Shown here: positions 1 through 8,167 of the stretch, one piece after another
How the letters are laid out: each line of letters opens with the position of its first letter
Numbering within the stretch: the first letter of the stretch is position 1
Assembly (NCBI RefSeq): GCF_008122265.1
Contig: NZ_CP043042.1
Coordinates: 1,054,001-1,118,000 of the forward strand
Length of the DNA stretch: 64,000 nucleotides
Origin: Marinobacter fonticola
Lineage (GTDB): Bacteria; Pseudomonadota; Gammaproteobacteria; Pseudomonadales; Oleiphilaceae
Direction of reading: 5' to 3'
Made by a program: the position numbers and the translations under genes
The notes under the pieces: generated by a model
Told to the model about the DNA's origin: nothing
The model's input: only the letters and a program-made list of their open reading frames with translations
Database searches by the model: none

Positions 1-69
1 GAGCTGGAAGACTTCGAGTTCGAGGGTTACGACCCGCTGCCGGGCATCAAGGCGCCCATCGCGGTCTAA
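1..69 (+). CDS. thyA: thymidylate synthase, C-terminal end only
   Basis: An open frame enters from the left edge and stops at 67-69, giving 22 residues that end in GYDPLPGIKAPIAV. This is the characteristic C-terminus of ThyA, whose last residues close over the active site when dUMP is methylated to dTMP with methylene-tetrahydrofolate. The next gene, 11 bases downstream, is dihydrofolate reductase, which recycles the dihydrofolate that ThyA makes, so the pairing supports the call. Only the tail is in the window, so length and catalytic residues cannot be checked. Confidence 0.9.
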   Translation, partial: ELEDFEFEGYDPLPGIKAPIAV

Positions 70-80
70 GGAGAATATCG

Positions 81-593
81 ATGCGGAAAGCGCTGATCGT
101 AGCTATGGCCCAAAACCGCGTGATCGGTCGCAACAACGCGCTTCCATGGTACTTGCCGGGGGATTTGCGCTACTTCAAGCAGGCGACTATGGGCAAGCCC
201 ATCTTGATGGGGCGCAAAACCTTCGAATCTATCGGCCGTCCGCTGCCGGGACGCCTGAATGTCGTGATTACGCGGGATCAAAGCTGGGAGGCGCCGGCTG
301 GCGTGGTTGCAGAGCATACGCTGGCGGCGGCCTATCGGCGAGCCGAGGCGCAGGCGGAGCTGGAAGGCGGTGACGAGATTATGATTATTGGTGGCGGGCA
401 GATCTATGCGGATGCCCTGCCGGATATCGACCGCATGTACGTCACCCAGGTGCATGCCGACGTTGAGGGCGATGCCTGGTTCCCCGACGTGGACTGGGGG
501 CAATGGCAAGAACTCGGACGGGAAAATTTCTCCGCGTCCGAGAACAATCCTTACGACTACAGCTTCATCGTCTATCAGCGATCGGAAGACTGA
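81..593 (+). CDS. folA: dihydrofolate reductase
   Basis: Encodes 170 residues, a usual length for bacterial DHFR. The enzyme reduces dihydrofolate to tetrahydrofolate with NADPH in the cytoplasm. Visible family motifs are the N-terminal AMAQNRVIG and LPW loop (about residues 8-23), the acidic active-site residue D28 in LPGDL, GRKTFESIG (44-52) and the NADPH-binding IGGGQIY (103-109). The ATG follows an AAGGAGA ribosome site. It lies directly after thyA, and its tail overlaps by 19 bases the tail of the convergent helicase gene. Nothing looks damaged. Confidence 0.97.
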   Translation: MRKALIVAMAQNRVIGRNNALPWYLPGDLRYFKQATMGKPILMGRKTFESIGRPLPGRLNVVITRDQSWEAPAGVVAEHTLAAAYRRAEAQAELEGGDEIMIIGGGQIYADALPDIDRMYVTQVHADVEGDAWFPDVDWGQWQELGRENFSASENNPYDYSFIVYQRSED

Positions 594-2074
594 CGACGCG
601 GCGGTTTGGAGCGGGGTTTGGCGCCCGGACCGGGGCGGCCGCGACCCCCGCTACCGCCACCACCTTTCTTGAAGGCCGGTTTGGGGCCACGGCGATCACC
701 TTTATGCGGTGGGCGCTTATTCCTGCTCGCGGGTGAGGGAACGGGCAGTTCAGATGGCATTTCCAGCGGGATCGAGCCCGGCTGGGCCGTTTCCAGCCAG
801 CAAGCCAGTGCACCGGCGACCATGGCCATATCCATGTCGTTGCGTTCGGCAATGGTATCGAGCAGGGCCATGGCCTTGCCAAGCCGTCCGTCGTCGGTGA
901 ACCCAAGCAATTGGGCCTCCACCTGTTTCTCCCGCATTTTCTGCAGGTCTGCTGGCGGCGGCAGCTGATAGTCCGACATCGGCGAGTTCGTGGCCCGTTC
1001 CAGCGTTCGCAGCCAACTGCGCTCGCGCGGGGTGACCAGGAGGATGGCTTTGCCCTCTCGCCCGGCGCGTCCTGTACGACCCACCCGATGGATATAGGCT
1101 TCGCTGTCGTACGGCACGTCGTAGTTGATGACGTGAGTAATGCGAGGCACGTCGAGGCCGCGGGCAGCTACGTCGGTGGCTACCAGAATATCCAGGCGGC
1201 CACGGCGCAGATCTTCAACGGCCTGCTCGCGCTGCTTCTGGTTGATATCACCATTCAGTGCGGCAACCGCGTGGCCGCGCGCCATGAGCTTCTCGGCCAA
1301 AACGGTGGTTTCTGCCTTGGTCCGTACGAAGACGATAGCTGCGTCGACGGGTTCCACTTCCAGTATGCGGGTCAGGGCATCGAGTTTGCGTTCGGCAAAG
1401 ACCGGCAGCACGAACTGGGCGATGCGGGACACCGTCCGGGTTTGGCTTTCAATCTTTACTTCCTCGGCGTTGGCGAGGTAAGTCTGGGCCACTTTGCGGA
1501 TCTGAGCCGGCATGGTGGCGGAAAAAAGGGCGCGTTGGCAGTTTTCAGGCGTCTTGCTGAGGATGGCTTCAATGTCATCGATAAAGCCCATGCGCAGCAT
1601 TTCGTCCGCCTCATCAAGCACGACGGCCTTGAGCTGATCCAGCTTCAGGGTGCCGCGACGCAAGTGGTCGAGCATGCGCCCGGGTGTGCCCACGATGACC
1701 TGTGCGCCGCGCTGCAGTGACTTGAGCTGAGGCCGGAAATCCTGGCCGCCGTATATTGGCAGGACCTGGAAGTTGCGGAAACGGTTGGCATAGGTCGTGA
1801 AAGCTTCCGCGACTTGGATAGCCAGTTCCCGTGTGGGCGCCAGTACCAGGATCTGCGGAGCGAGTAGATCTGGATCGATATTGCTCAGCAACGGCAAGGC
1901 GAACGCGGCGGTCTTACCGGTACCGGTCTGCGCCATACCCAGAAGGTTGCGACCAGCCAACAGAATGGGGATGGCCTGGGCCTGAATGGGTGACGGGGTT
2001 TCATAACCCACGGCTGAAACGGCCTCGAGAACCACCGGATGGAGGCCTAACTCGGCAAAGGTTTGTGTCTGCAT
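575..2074 (-). CDS. DEAD-box ATP-dependent RNA helicase (CsdA/DeaD-like)
   Basis: Encodes 499 residues if started at the ATG at 2074, where the conserved Q-motif region begins (FAELGL). An upstream in-frame start at 2164 would add 30 residues that do not look like the family. All core motifs are present: AQTGTGKT (48-55), PTREL (80-84), DEAD (154-157), SAT (185-187), and HRVGRTGR (329-336). A region after the core (RERSWLRTLERAT) resembles CsdA/DeaD. The C-terminus is a Gly/Arg/Lys/Pro-rich tail rather than the full DeaD RNA-binding domain, so the protein is shorter than the roughly 630-residue E. coli DeaD. A role in RNA unwinding, ribosome assembly or mRNA decay is inferred; the exact subfamily is unsure. 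Confidence 0.9.
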   Translation of the reverse strand: MQTQTFAELGLHPVVLEAVSAVGYETPSPIQAQAIPILLAGRNLLGMAQTGTGKTAAFALPLLSNIDPDLLAPQILVLAPTRELAIQVAEAFTTYANRFRNFQVLPIYGGQDFRPQLKSLQRGAQVIVGTPGRMLDHLRRGTLKLDQLKAVVLDEADEMLRMGFIDDIEAILSKTPENCQRALFSATMPAQIRKVAQTYLANAEEVKIESQTRTVSRIAQFVLPVFAERKLDALTRILEVEPVDAAIVFVRTKAETTVLAEKLMARGHAVAALNGDINQKQREQAVEDLRRGRLDILVATDVAARGLDVPRITHVINYDVPYDSEAYIHRVGRTGRAGREGKAILLVTPRERSWLRTLERATNSPMSDYQLPPPADLQKMREKQVEAQLLGFTDDGRLGKAMALLDTIAERNDMDMAMVAGALACWLETAQPGSIPLEMPSELPVPSPASRNKRPPHKGDRRGPKPAFKKGGGGSGGRGRPGPGAKPRSKPPRRQSSDR

Positions 2075-2207
2075 GAAGAAACTCGGAATTCGGGGAGAAG
2101 TAAGTAGCGCTCCCGGAATGATGCCTCTTCTGATGCCAGCGAGGGGGAGCGTACGAACGTGCATTATAGATGTTTAGCAACCGTTAGGATACGCAGTATA
2201 TTGTTAC

Positions 2208-2237
2208 GATCATAGGTAAATATACTCGGATCATAGG
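2208..2237 (+). promoter_or_regulatory. two direct copies of a 9-bp motif, possible operator
   Basis: GATCATAGG occurs at 2208-2216 and 2229-2237, so the starts are 21 bases apart, close to two helical turns. The pair sits in the 250-base AT-richer gap between the leftward helicase gene and the rightward thioesterase gene. Such phased repeats often bind a dimeric regulator. No regulator is identified, and which of the two genes would be controlled is open. Confidence 0.3.
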
Positions 2238-2324
2238 ACGCCCAGTCTTAATCATGGCCTGGGAAGGTTTTTGGAGCTTGCTTCGATGGGAGGCAGGCGT
2301 TTATTTCTTGAATGGATGAGAGCG

Positions 2325-3110
2325 ATGCACTTTGACGAACTATTGGCAGGAGCTAAGGAATCCAGCCTGGTTATCCCCGGAAGTTGGGGCCAGGGGCGGG
2401 CGACATTCGGTGGACTTGTCGCCGCCTTGGCTTATGCAAAAATGCAGGACGCAGTTCAGGCCGATCGTCCGCTGCGTGCATTGCAAGTGGCGTTCGTTGG
2501 GCCGGTGACAGTAGGGGAGCCGATGTCGTTCGAGGTGGAGTTGTTGCGGGAAGGTCGTGCGGCGAGCCAGGTGGAGGCGCGTATCAAGCAGGGTGGCGAG
2601 ACCCGGCTGGTGGCGCTCGGCAGTTTCGGTGGCGATCGCGAATCTCAGGTGCAAGTGACACCTTACGCCGCTCCGGCCGTGCCGCCACCGGAGGAATGTC
2701 GCCCCCTGGATTACATTCAGGGCGTGACGCCGGAATTTACCCAGCATATCGAGATGCGCTGGGCTTTTGGCAATTTGCCATTTGCCGGTAAGCCAGACCG
2801 TGAAATGGGCGGCTGGATGCGTTTTCGCGAGCCCGGTAGCGAGATGACCGATGCTCATGTTATCGCTCTGGTGGATGCTTGGCCGCCGGCCGTGCTGCAA
2901 CACGTCAAGCGGCCGGTACCGGCAAGCTCCATGAGCTGGTCGCTGGAAATCGTTCACCCGCGCCCGCAGATGGCGGCGGACGAGCCGCTTCTCTACCGGG
3001 CGGAGATCGATCAGGCCGGCTCCGGTTATGGTCACACACATGCCACGATCTGGAACCGGCAGGGTGAGTTGCTTGCCCTGAGCCGTCAGACCGTGACGGT
3101 CTTCGGCTGA
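2325..3110 (+). CDS. acyl-CoA thioesterase-like double-hotdog protein
   Basis: Encodes 261 residues from the ATG at 2325, which has a GGATGAGAG-like site before it; a TTG at 2271 in frame is less likely. The sequence has the pattern of the TesB-like/thioesterase-like family: an N-terminal hotdog with WGQGRATFGGLVAALAYA (about residues 23-40), PLRALQVAFVGPV in the middle of the first repeat, and a second half ending in ATIWNRQGELLALSRQTV, typical of the last strand of the second hotdog. These proteins hydrolyse acyl-CoA thioesters in the cytoplasm. The substrate cannot be told from sequence. It is a single gene, convergent with the dehalogenase gene. Confidence 0.8.
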   Translation: MHFDELLAGAKESSLVIPGSWGQGRATFGGLVAALAYAKMQDAVQADRPLRALQVAFVGPVTVGEPMSFEVELLREGRAASQVEARIKQGGETRLVALGSFGGDRESQVQVTPYAAPAVPPPEECRPLDYIQGVTPEFTQHIEMRWAFGNLPFAGKPDREMGGWMRFREPGSEMTDAHVIALVDAWPPAVLQHVKRPVPASSMSWSLEIVHPRPQMAADEPLLYRAEIDQAGSGYGHTHATIWNRQGELLALSRQTVTVFG

Positions 3111-3134
3111 ATTAGCCAGTTGCGTTAATGAATG

Positions 3135-4052
3135 CTACAGGCGGCAAGCTTCAATAATGACCCGGGCGAAATCCTGGGGCGCATCTTCTTGCAGAAAATG
3201 GCCACCCCGCAGTGTGGTATGGGGCTGGCCCTGTGCGCCTGGAATCTGACGTTGCATGAACCGGTCCCCACCCCGGGTGATTGGATCGCCATTGCTAAAA
3301 CACGTGATGAACGGTTTCTTCCAGTTTCTAAGCGAGCTCCACGCCGCTCGGTTGGCCTCGCTGGCGGGATCATCCGGCCGGGTCGGCACCAGCCTGGGGA
3401 GCGCGCGGGCACCGGCCTTGTAGTCGCTGGATGGAAAGGGCGCGTCGTAGCCGGCGCACTCTGCATCCGTTAGCGCTCGGGCCGTGCCGATTTGCACAAT
3501 ACGGCTGATCGGGAACCAGGGGCTGTAAACGGCAAATCCCCGCCAGAGATGAAAAATAGTCGGCACTTTCTCGTCACCGGTGGGCAGCATGCCGTTGCCG
3601 ACGATGATTCGGCTGAACCGATCAGGGTGCTCTGCCGCCATCCGTAGTCCCAGCAGCGAGCCCCAGTCCTGGCAGACCAAGGTGATGTTGTTCAGTTCCA
3701 GGGCATCGAGCCAGGTTTTCAGCCAGTCCATGTGCGACTGGTAACTGTAGTCCTCGAGATCGGCGGGTTTGTCGGACTTGCCAAAACCGATCAGATCCGG
3801 CGCCAAAACGCGATAGCCGGCATTAACCACCGGTCGAATCATGTGGCGATAGAGGTAGCTCCAAGACGGCTCGCCGTGAAGCATGAGTACGGGGCCGGCA
3901 TCGTGCGGTGCTTTTTCCACAACCCCTTCGCCCTCCGGCCGCTCGTCTACATAGTGCATACGAAGGTTGGGGGCGACGTCGAGGTAATGGGGCTCAAAGG
4001 GAAAATCGGGCAACTGCGCGAAGCGCTGTTCCTCGGTACGAAGAATACGCAT
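3135..4052 (-). CDS. dhmA: haloalkane dehalogenase, alpha/beta hydrolase
   Basis: Encodes 305 residues from the ATG at 4052; a TTG nine bases upstream has a poorer spacing to the AGGA site. It matches haloalkane dehalogenases, which cleave carbon-halogen bonds by an Asp nucleophile. Visible elements are HGEPSW (59-64, oxyanion hole), the nucleophile D129 in CQDWGS with the halide-binding Trp next to it, a likely catalytic acid D256 in SNGDP, and the base H285 in GGHFLQ. An Asp rather than Ser nucleophile separates it from ordinary esterases. The order of catalytic residues fits the DhlA/DhmA-type subfamily. Upstream of the gene is a 128-base degenerate tandem array. The natural substrate is unknown. 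Confidence 0.88.
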   Translation of the reverse strand: MRILRTEEQRFAQLPDFPFEPHYLDVAPNLRMHYVDERPEGEGVVEKAPHDAGPVLMLHGEPSWSYLYRHMIRPVVNAGYRVLAPDLIGFGKSDKPADLEDYSYQSHMDWLKTWLDALELNNITLVCQDWGSLLGLRMAAEHPDRFSRIIVGNGMLPTGDEKVPTIFHLWRGFAVYSPWFPISRIVQIGTARALTDAECAGYDAPFPSSDYKAGARALPRLVPTRPDDPASEANRAAWSSLRNWKKPFITCFSNGDPITRGGDRFMQRQIPGAQGQPHTTLRGGHFLQEDAPQDFARVIIEACRL

Positions 4053-4077
4053 TCTGTCCAACGTCCTTAAATTGGGA

Positions 4078-4205
4078 AGGTATTTAGAAAAGTACCTATG
4101 AAAGTATCTATGAAAAGTGCCTAAGGGAAGTACCTAGGGAAAAGTATTTGTGAGAAGTGTTTGTAAGCGGTACCTATAAAAAGCAACTTTAAAAAGTCAC
4201 TGAGG
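4078..4205. repeat. degenerate tandem array, about ten 12-14 bp units
   Basis: Reading on the plus strand the gap is built of successive units starting near 4078, 4091, 4103, 4116, 4129, 4143, 4156, 4169, 4182 and 4195. The best units are AGTACCTATGAA, AGTATCTATGAAA, AGTGCCTAAGGGA and GGTACCTATAAAA, giving a rough consensus AGTACCTATGAAA. Copies drift progressively, and the last two are weak. There are no unique spacers, so it is not a CRISPR array. It lies between the 82-residue Cys-rich gene and the dehalogenase gene, both leftward, so it occupies the dehalogenase upstream region. Confidence 0.8.
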
Positions 4206-4284
4206 TTTCAGCAAATTTTTCAGGAAGTAGTCGAAGAATAGCTCAGAATCGGGGAGGGGATTCACAGTGCCGTGCAGGCCGGGG

Positions 4285-4533
4285 TTAACCGGCGGCCTGC
4301 TGTTGTTTTTCGAGCTGCTCAAGTTTTCTCATGGCCTCGTCGAGGCAGTTAACCGCACCGCAATCGTCGGCTGAGCACAAGCCTATCGAGTGGCAGGCCA
4401 TGTCTTGGCGGTTTTCGCCGTCGTTCCGGAAAATCCTGGCCTTGGGTATGGTCGACCTGCAATGTCCACACAGGAATGTGGGGATGACGCCATTCTCGGA
4501 CAACTGAGCGTCGTAGCGTTCCTGAATACTCAT
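4285..4533 (-). CDS. small Cys-rich protein of unknown function
   Basis: Encodes 82 residues. The ATG at 4533 has a strong GAGGAG site. The chain has a CGHC pair near residue 22 and further cysteines in ACHSIGLCSADDCGAVNC (about residues 47-64), a spacing that could make a zinc ribbon or another metal site. The C-terminus is a charged, Gln-rich helix (EAMRKLEQLEKQQQ). No signal peptide or membrane segment is seen, so it is probably cytoplasmic. I do not recognise a family. Confidence 0.65.
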   Translation of the reverse strand: MSIQERYDAQLSENGVIPTFLCGHCRSTIPKARIFRNDGENRQDMACHSIGLCSADDCGAVNCLDEAMRKLEQLEKQQQAAG

Positions 4534-4710
4534 AATGACTCCTCATTGGTTTGAAAGGGCGCATTTCCCTGAAAGCCTCTATATAAATTCTGGCCGCTGA
4601 AACATAACCGGACCTTGCGGCTTCTTAACGCCCATCTGCTTAACCTAAGGCCATTCTGTTTCATTTCCAAGTCATGACGACAGATACATTACTGGGAGTG
4701 GGGCTTGGAG

Positions 4711-5853
4711 TCAGTTGGCAAGCGGCAGACCGTTGATCTGGCGAATAATCGTGACAAAAATTTCACGTCCCGCGGGAATAAGTTCATCTGGAAAATCGTA
4801 ATCCGGGTTGTGCAACTGGGGATGAATATTGCCGGCGCCCAGGCCCAACATGGCGCCCTCGGCATGCAGTGTGAAGACGCCAAAATCCTCGGACCAGCGA
4901 AAAGCGTCGGGCATGCGGTGGCAGGGTAGACCGATTTCGCGACAAGCGTTGGCCACCGCCTCGAAGCCGGATTCGCTGTTAACGCTGGCTAGAAAGTCAT
5001 CCTCCCATTCAAAGGCAACCGCCAAGCCGGCATTGTCTGCGGCTTCGCGGGCAAGTGCGCAAGCCTTATCCGATAGCGCGGTCATCGCTTCGTTGGTTTC
5101 GCTGCGCAGCGTCGCCATTAAAACGGCCTCTCCCGGCGCGGTGCCGAACGCCTTTTCTCCCATGCGTGCGTGGACTAGCGTGACCCATACCGTGGCGTCG
5201 AACGTTGCCGGCAACCCTGGCAGTGCGGCCATGAGTTGGGCTAGCGCCGGAGCGGGGCTGACGCCGTCTTCCGGATGCGCTGCGTGCGATGTCTTGCCGG
5301 TTAGCCGAATGATGAGTCCGCGTGAGGCGCAATTGAACGGTCCCGGCCGCGTAAAGACTTCGCCCAGCGGTAGGCCGGGGACATTGTGCAGCGCGAACGC
5401 ATAGTCCGGCTTGAAGGGCGCAAAGGCGTCGTCGTTGAAGACGCGTCGGGCCCCGTGGCCGTCCTCCTCGGCGGGCTGGAACAGCAGGATAACCCGTCCC
5501 GTATGCGGGCGCTGGGCCTGGAGTATCTCGGCGACGCCGATCACGATCGTCATGTGGCCGTCGTGCCCGCACGCGTGTGCGCAACCCTCCCGGGTGGAAC
5601 GATAACGACGCTCGCCGGTTTCTGTTATGGGAAGCGCATCCAGCTCACAGCGAATCAGGGTAGTCGGGCCGGTTTGCCGGCCATTGAATACCGCCAGCAA
5701 ACCGGCTCCGCCAACGCCAGAGACAATGGCGTCGGGATTGAGCGGCTCCAGTAATCGACGCACCCAGTCGGCGGTCTCATGCTCATGGCCGGAGAGTTCG
5801 GGATAACGATGTAGGTCCTGCCGGATACGGCGCAGGTTGCTCAAGTCGCTCAT
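4711..5853 (-). CDS. M20-family amidohydrolase (N-acyl amino acid/hippurate type)
   Basis: Encodes 380 residues from the ATG at 5853 (MSDLSNLRRIRQDLHRYPEL). This start lies just after the stop of the upstream gene; a longer frame would overlap that gene. The metal-binding pattern of M20D peptidases is present: RCELDALP (68-75), CAHACGHDGH (91-100) and QPAEEDGHGA (126-135). These enzymes use a dinuclear metal site to hydrolyse N-acyl amino acids, hippurate or similar amides. It ends in a dimerisation-domain-containing C-terminal half of normal length. Substrate is not predictable. It is probably co-transcribed with the unknown 114-residue gene 17 bases upstream. Confidence 0.87.
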   Translation of the reverse strand: MSDLSNLRRIRQDLHRYPELSGHEHETADWVRRLLEPLNPDAIVSGVGGAGLLAVFNGRQTGPTTLIRCELDALPITETGERRYRSTREGCAHACGHDGHMTIVIGVAEILQAQRPHTGRVILLFQPAEEDGHGARRVFNDDAFAPFKPDYAFALHNVPGLPLGEVFTRPGPFNCASRGLIIRLTGKTSHAAHPEDGVSPAPALAQLMAALPGLPATFDATVWVTLVHARMGEKAFGTAPGEAVLMATLRSETNEAMTALSDKACALAREAADNAGLAVAFEWEDDFLASVNSESGFEAVANACREIGLPCHRMPDAFRWSEDFGVFTLHAEGAMLGLGAGNIHPQLHNPDYDFPDELIPAGREIFVTIIRQINGLPLAN

Positions 5854-5870
5854 GGGCCTCCAGTCGGCGG

Positions 5871-6215
5871 TTACTCCGGGTTTGGGGGCGCAGAACGTCG
5901 GTTGGAGCGTTTGTCCTCCCAGTCCAACGCTCGCGGGTCGTACCACTCCATTTGTTCCAGGACCTTCTCGTGAGTGGCAGGCGAGAGGGTCGGCCACAGG
6001 CTCTGGAAGTCGTCCAAGCCCTCTTCACGCCGGCGTGCTTGCTTGCTGCGCAGCTTGGCAATAATTGCCGGCAGACGTAACGCTTCGCCGAGCTGGCCGG
6101 GGCGAATCACGTCCTGGCCCATGATTTTCTTGCGATGGGTGCGCTGTGCCAGCGTCTTTTGCAGGGCTTCAGCGGCCTCAATAGCGGTTTCTACGGAAAA
6201 TTCGATACTATCCAA
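5871..6215 (-). CDS. conserved-looking hypothetical protein, start uncertain
   Basis: Encodes 114 residues from a TTG at 6215. The chain is charged and helical (SIEFSVETAIEAAEALQ, KLRSKQARRREEGLDDFQ) with no signal or membrane segment. The frame stays open upstream to a stop at 6297-6299 and that extension reads like protein (GRQYTNPDFWNRT), yet it holds no ATG, GTG or TTG. So either TTG is the true start or the start has been lost or lies beyond a frameshift. It ends 17 bases before the M20 amidohydrolase, suggesting one operon. I do not recognise the family. Confidence 0.6.
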   Translation of the reverse strand: MDSIEFSVETAIEAAEALQKTLAQRTHRKKIMGQDVIRPGQLGEALRLPAIIAKLRSKQARRREEGLDDFQSLWPTLSPATHEKVLEQMEWYDPRALDWEDKRSNRRSAPPNPE

Positions 6216-6392
6216 CGTTCGGTTCCAGAAATCCGGGTTCGTGTACTGTCGGCCGTCACGGATGTGGCCGGGTACGCAAGGATTGATTTCGTTGAATCAA
6301 GCTGCAACAGCTCACAATCTACTATAGCCTTACCCCGTATGTGCTTGCCATGGTCCGGCACGGGCCTTGTCGGTCGATCAGGATGTTCAACT

Positions 6393-7490
6393 ATGTACGA
6401 TGCTTTAGAACGGCGCTCCTTTCTCGCCATGTTGCTGGTGGTTTCACTGGCTTTCCTGTTTTTGATCAAGCCGTTCACGGGGCCTATTTTCTGGGCGGTG
6501 GCTATCGCACTGATTTTTAACCCGGTGCAGAATTGGCTGCTGCGTCGCATGCCGGGGCGCTATAACTCGGCAGCGCTGCTTACGCTGGTACTGTGCCTGG
6601 TGATTGTCATCATTCCGGTGCTGCTGCTGATTTCGTCATTGATTGCCGAGGGCGTAAACCTTTATCAGCAGGTGCAGTCGGGCGAGATCAGTCCGGGCCA
6701 ATATATCGATCAGGTCACCCGTTCCTTTCCCGCGCTGCAAACGTTCCTCGAGCGCTTCAACATCGATTTCGAGCGTATCAGAGAGGGCGTTGTGGCGACC
6801 TTTGTGGGCGGTAGCAAGCTGCTGGCGAGGCAGGCCCTGGGCATCGGCCAGAATACCTTTCAGTTTTTCCTCGCCTTTTCGCTGATGATCTACCTGGCTT
6901 TCTTTTTACTGCGTGACGGCACCAAGCTGGTGGATCTGCTGATACGGGCATTGCCACTGGGGGACGAGCGCGAGCGCCTGCTGTTTGCCAAGTTCGCCGA
7001 GGTTACCCGCGCAACCGTGAAGGGTAACCTGTTCGTGGCGGCGGTTCAGGGGGCTCTGGGGGGGCTGATCTTCTGGATGCTGGGAATCACCGGCGCCTTA
7101 CTTTGGGGCGTTGTCATGGCTATTGCGTCGTTGATCCCCGCGGTGGGGGCTGCGCTGGTGTGGGTGCCGGCAGCCATCTATCTGGCGGCGGTGGGCGAGT
7201 ACGTTTCTGCCACTGTGCTGACGGCTTTCGGCGTGCTGGTGATTGGCCTGGCGGACAATCTGCTGCGGCCAATCCTGGTGGGACGCGACACTAAGTTGCC
7301 CGACTACATGGTTTTACTGTCCACACTCGGCGGAATTGTAATGTTTGGTATCAATGGGTTTGTGATGGGCCCGTTGGTTGCCGCTCTTTTTGTGGCCTTC
7401 TGGGGTATTTTTATCAGGGAATTCAACGAACCAGCGCGCATCGCCCGCAACGAGGAAACGGCTGATCACGACGACCGGCGCTCCGGATGA
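6393..7490 (+). CDS. AI-2E/PerM family inner-membrane permease
   Basis: Encodes 365 residues from the ATG at 6393 (MYDALERRSF), preceded by AGGA; longer frames upstream run into the divergent gene. The protein is strongly hydrophobic with about eight membrane segments. It has the family pattern of two N-terminal helices, a central soluble stretch (about residues 85-150), and a C-terminal block including GVVMAIASLIPAVGAALVW, then LADNLLRPILVGRDTKLPD and a glycine-rich last helix. Members export autoinducer-2 or act as ion/solute permeases; the name does not fix the substrate. It stands alone in its direction. Confidence 0.88.
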   Translation: MYDALERRSFLAMLLVVSLAFLFLIKPFTGPIFWAVAIALIFNPVQNWLLRRMPGRYNSAALLTLVLCLVIVIIPVLLLISSLIAEGVNLYQQVQSGEISPGQYIDQVTRSFPALQTFLERFNIDFERIREGVVATFVGGSKLLARQALGIGQNTFQFFLAFSLMIYLAFFLLRDGTKLVDLLIRALPLGDERERLLFAKFAEVTRATVKGNLFVAAVQGALGGLIFWMLGITGALLWGVVMAIASLIPAVGAALVWVPAAIYLAAVGEYVSATVLTAFGVLVIGLADNLLRPILVGRDTKLPDYMVLLSTLGGIVMFGINGFVMGPLVAALFVAFWGIFIREFNEPARIARNEETADHDDRRSG

Positions 7491-7546
7491 ACCCTGGTGT
7501 GTTATGCGGTAGTATTAAGTTTTGGTCATAATCGAATGTATTCGAC

Positions 7547-7593
7547 CGGTGTACCGGTTGTTTGGGTACCGATATGTTTTGGTACCGACTAGG
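7547..7593. repeat. three degenerate 15-16 bp direct units
   Basis: The units CGGTGTACCGGTTGT (7547-7561), TTGGGTACCGATATGT (7562-7577) and TTTGGTACCGACTAGG (7578-7593) share a TACCG core at 7552, 7567 and 7583. They lie in the gap before the secreted peptidoglycan-binding gene, about 30 bases upstream of its start. They could be a phased operator or one more of the short intergenic arrays seen elsewhere in this window. Confidence 0.5.
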
Positions 7594-7621
7594 CCCGAAC
7601 ATGATTCCTCAGGAGCACAAC

Positions 7622-8044
7622 ATGAATAAAATAATCCCGAGCAAGAAGTGGGTGATTTCCGGGACGTTAACGACACTGCTCATGGCGGGAGGAAGTACCG
7701 TGTTTGCGGCAAACGACACCCTGGCTTTGCAGAATGCGCTCTATGGCGCCGGTTACAGCATCGATAGGGCCGATGGACAGATGGGGCCGTCCACACGGTC
7801 CGCTCTGGAGGCCTTTCAGAAGGACCATTCGGATCTGAAGTCAACGGGCCAACTCGATGAGGCCACCAAGGAAGCGCTGGGTATGGTTTCGGTCAAGGTC
7901 GCTGCGGCGCCGGCTTCTAGCCGCAAGGCGGCCTCGTCCAAACCGGCGGTCAGCGAGCAGGCAAAAGCGGACCCCCAGCCGGCAGAAGCCGAATCGGAAG
8001 ACGGGGTTGAAGAAGAGGACGACGGTTCCTGGCTTTTCTTCTAA
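7622..8044 (+). CDS. secreted peptidoglycan-binding domain protein
   Basis: Encodes 140 residues from the ATG at 7622, which follows CAGGAGCACAAC. An N-terminal signal peptide is evident (KKW, a hydrophobic run, then VFAAND near residue 30-35). Residues about 36-87 match the PG_binding_1 fold: LQNALYGAGYSIDRADGQMG, then STRSALEAFQKDH. The remainder is a low-complexity Ala/Ser/Lys then Glu/Asp tail ending DDGSWLFF. It would be exported and bind the cell wall or act as a targeting module; no catalytic domain is present. Function beyond binding is unknown. Confidence 0.82.
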   Translation: MNKIIPSKKWVISGTLTTLLMAGGSTVFAANDTLALQNALYGAGYSIDRADGQMGPSTRSALEAFQKDHSDLKSTGQLDEATKEALGMVSVKVAAAPASSRKAASSKPAVSEQAKADPQPAEAESEDGVEEEDDGSWLFF

Positions 8045-8167
8045 GGGACACTGGCCCCGGGTAACCCGTACGAGCTGGAAGCCGCGGACCGTACCTGCAT
8101 TCCCTTGAATCCGAAAACAGTGTGGGAAAACAGGCCCGGTCCGAAAAGTCGTTTGACGCTCAGTCTC

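Noticed and set aside
911..1720. Open frame of 269 residues on the plus strand opposite the helicase
   Set aside because: It lies wholly inside a full-motif DEAD-box helicase gene and has no recognisable family pattern; an antisense shadow.
4078..4205. CRISPR array
   Set aside because: Units are only 12-14 bp, contiguous and drifting, with no spacers and no cas genes nearby.
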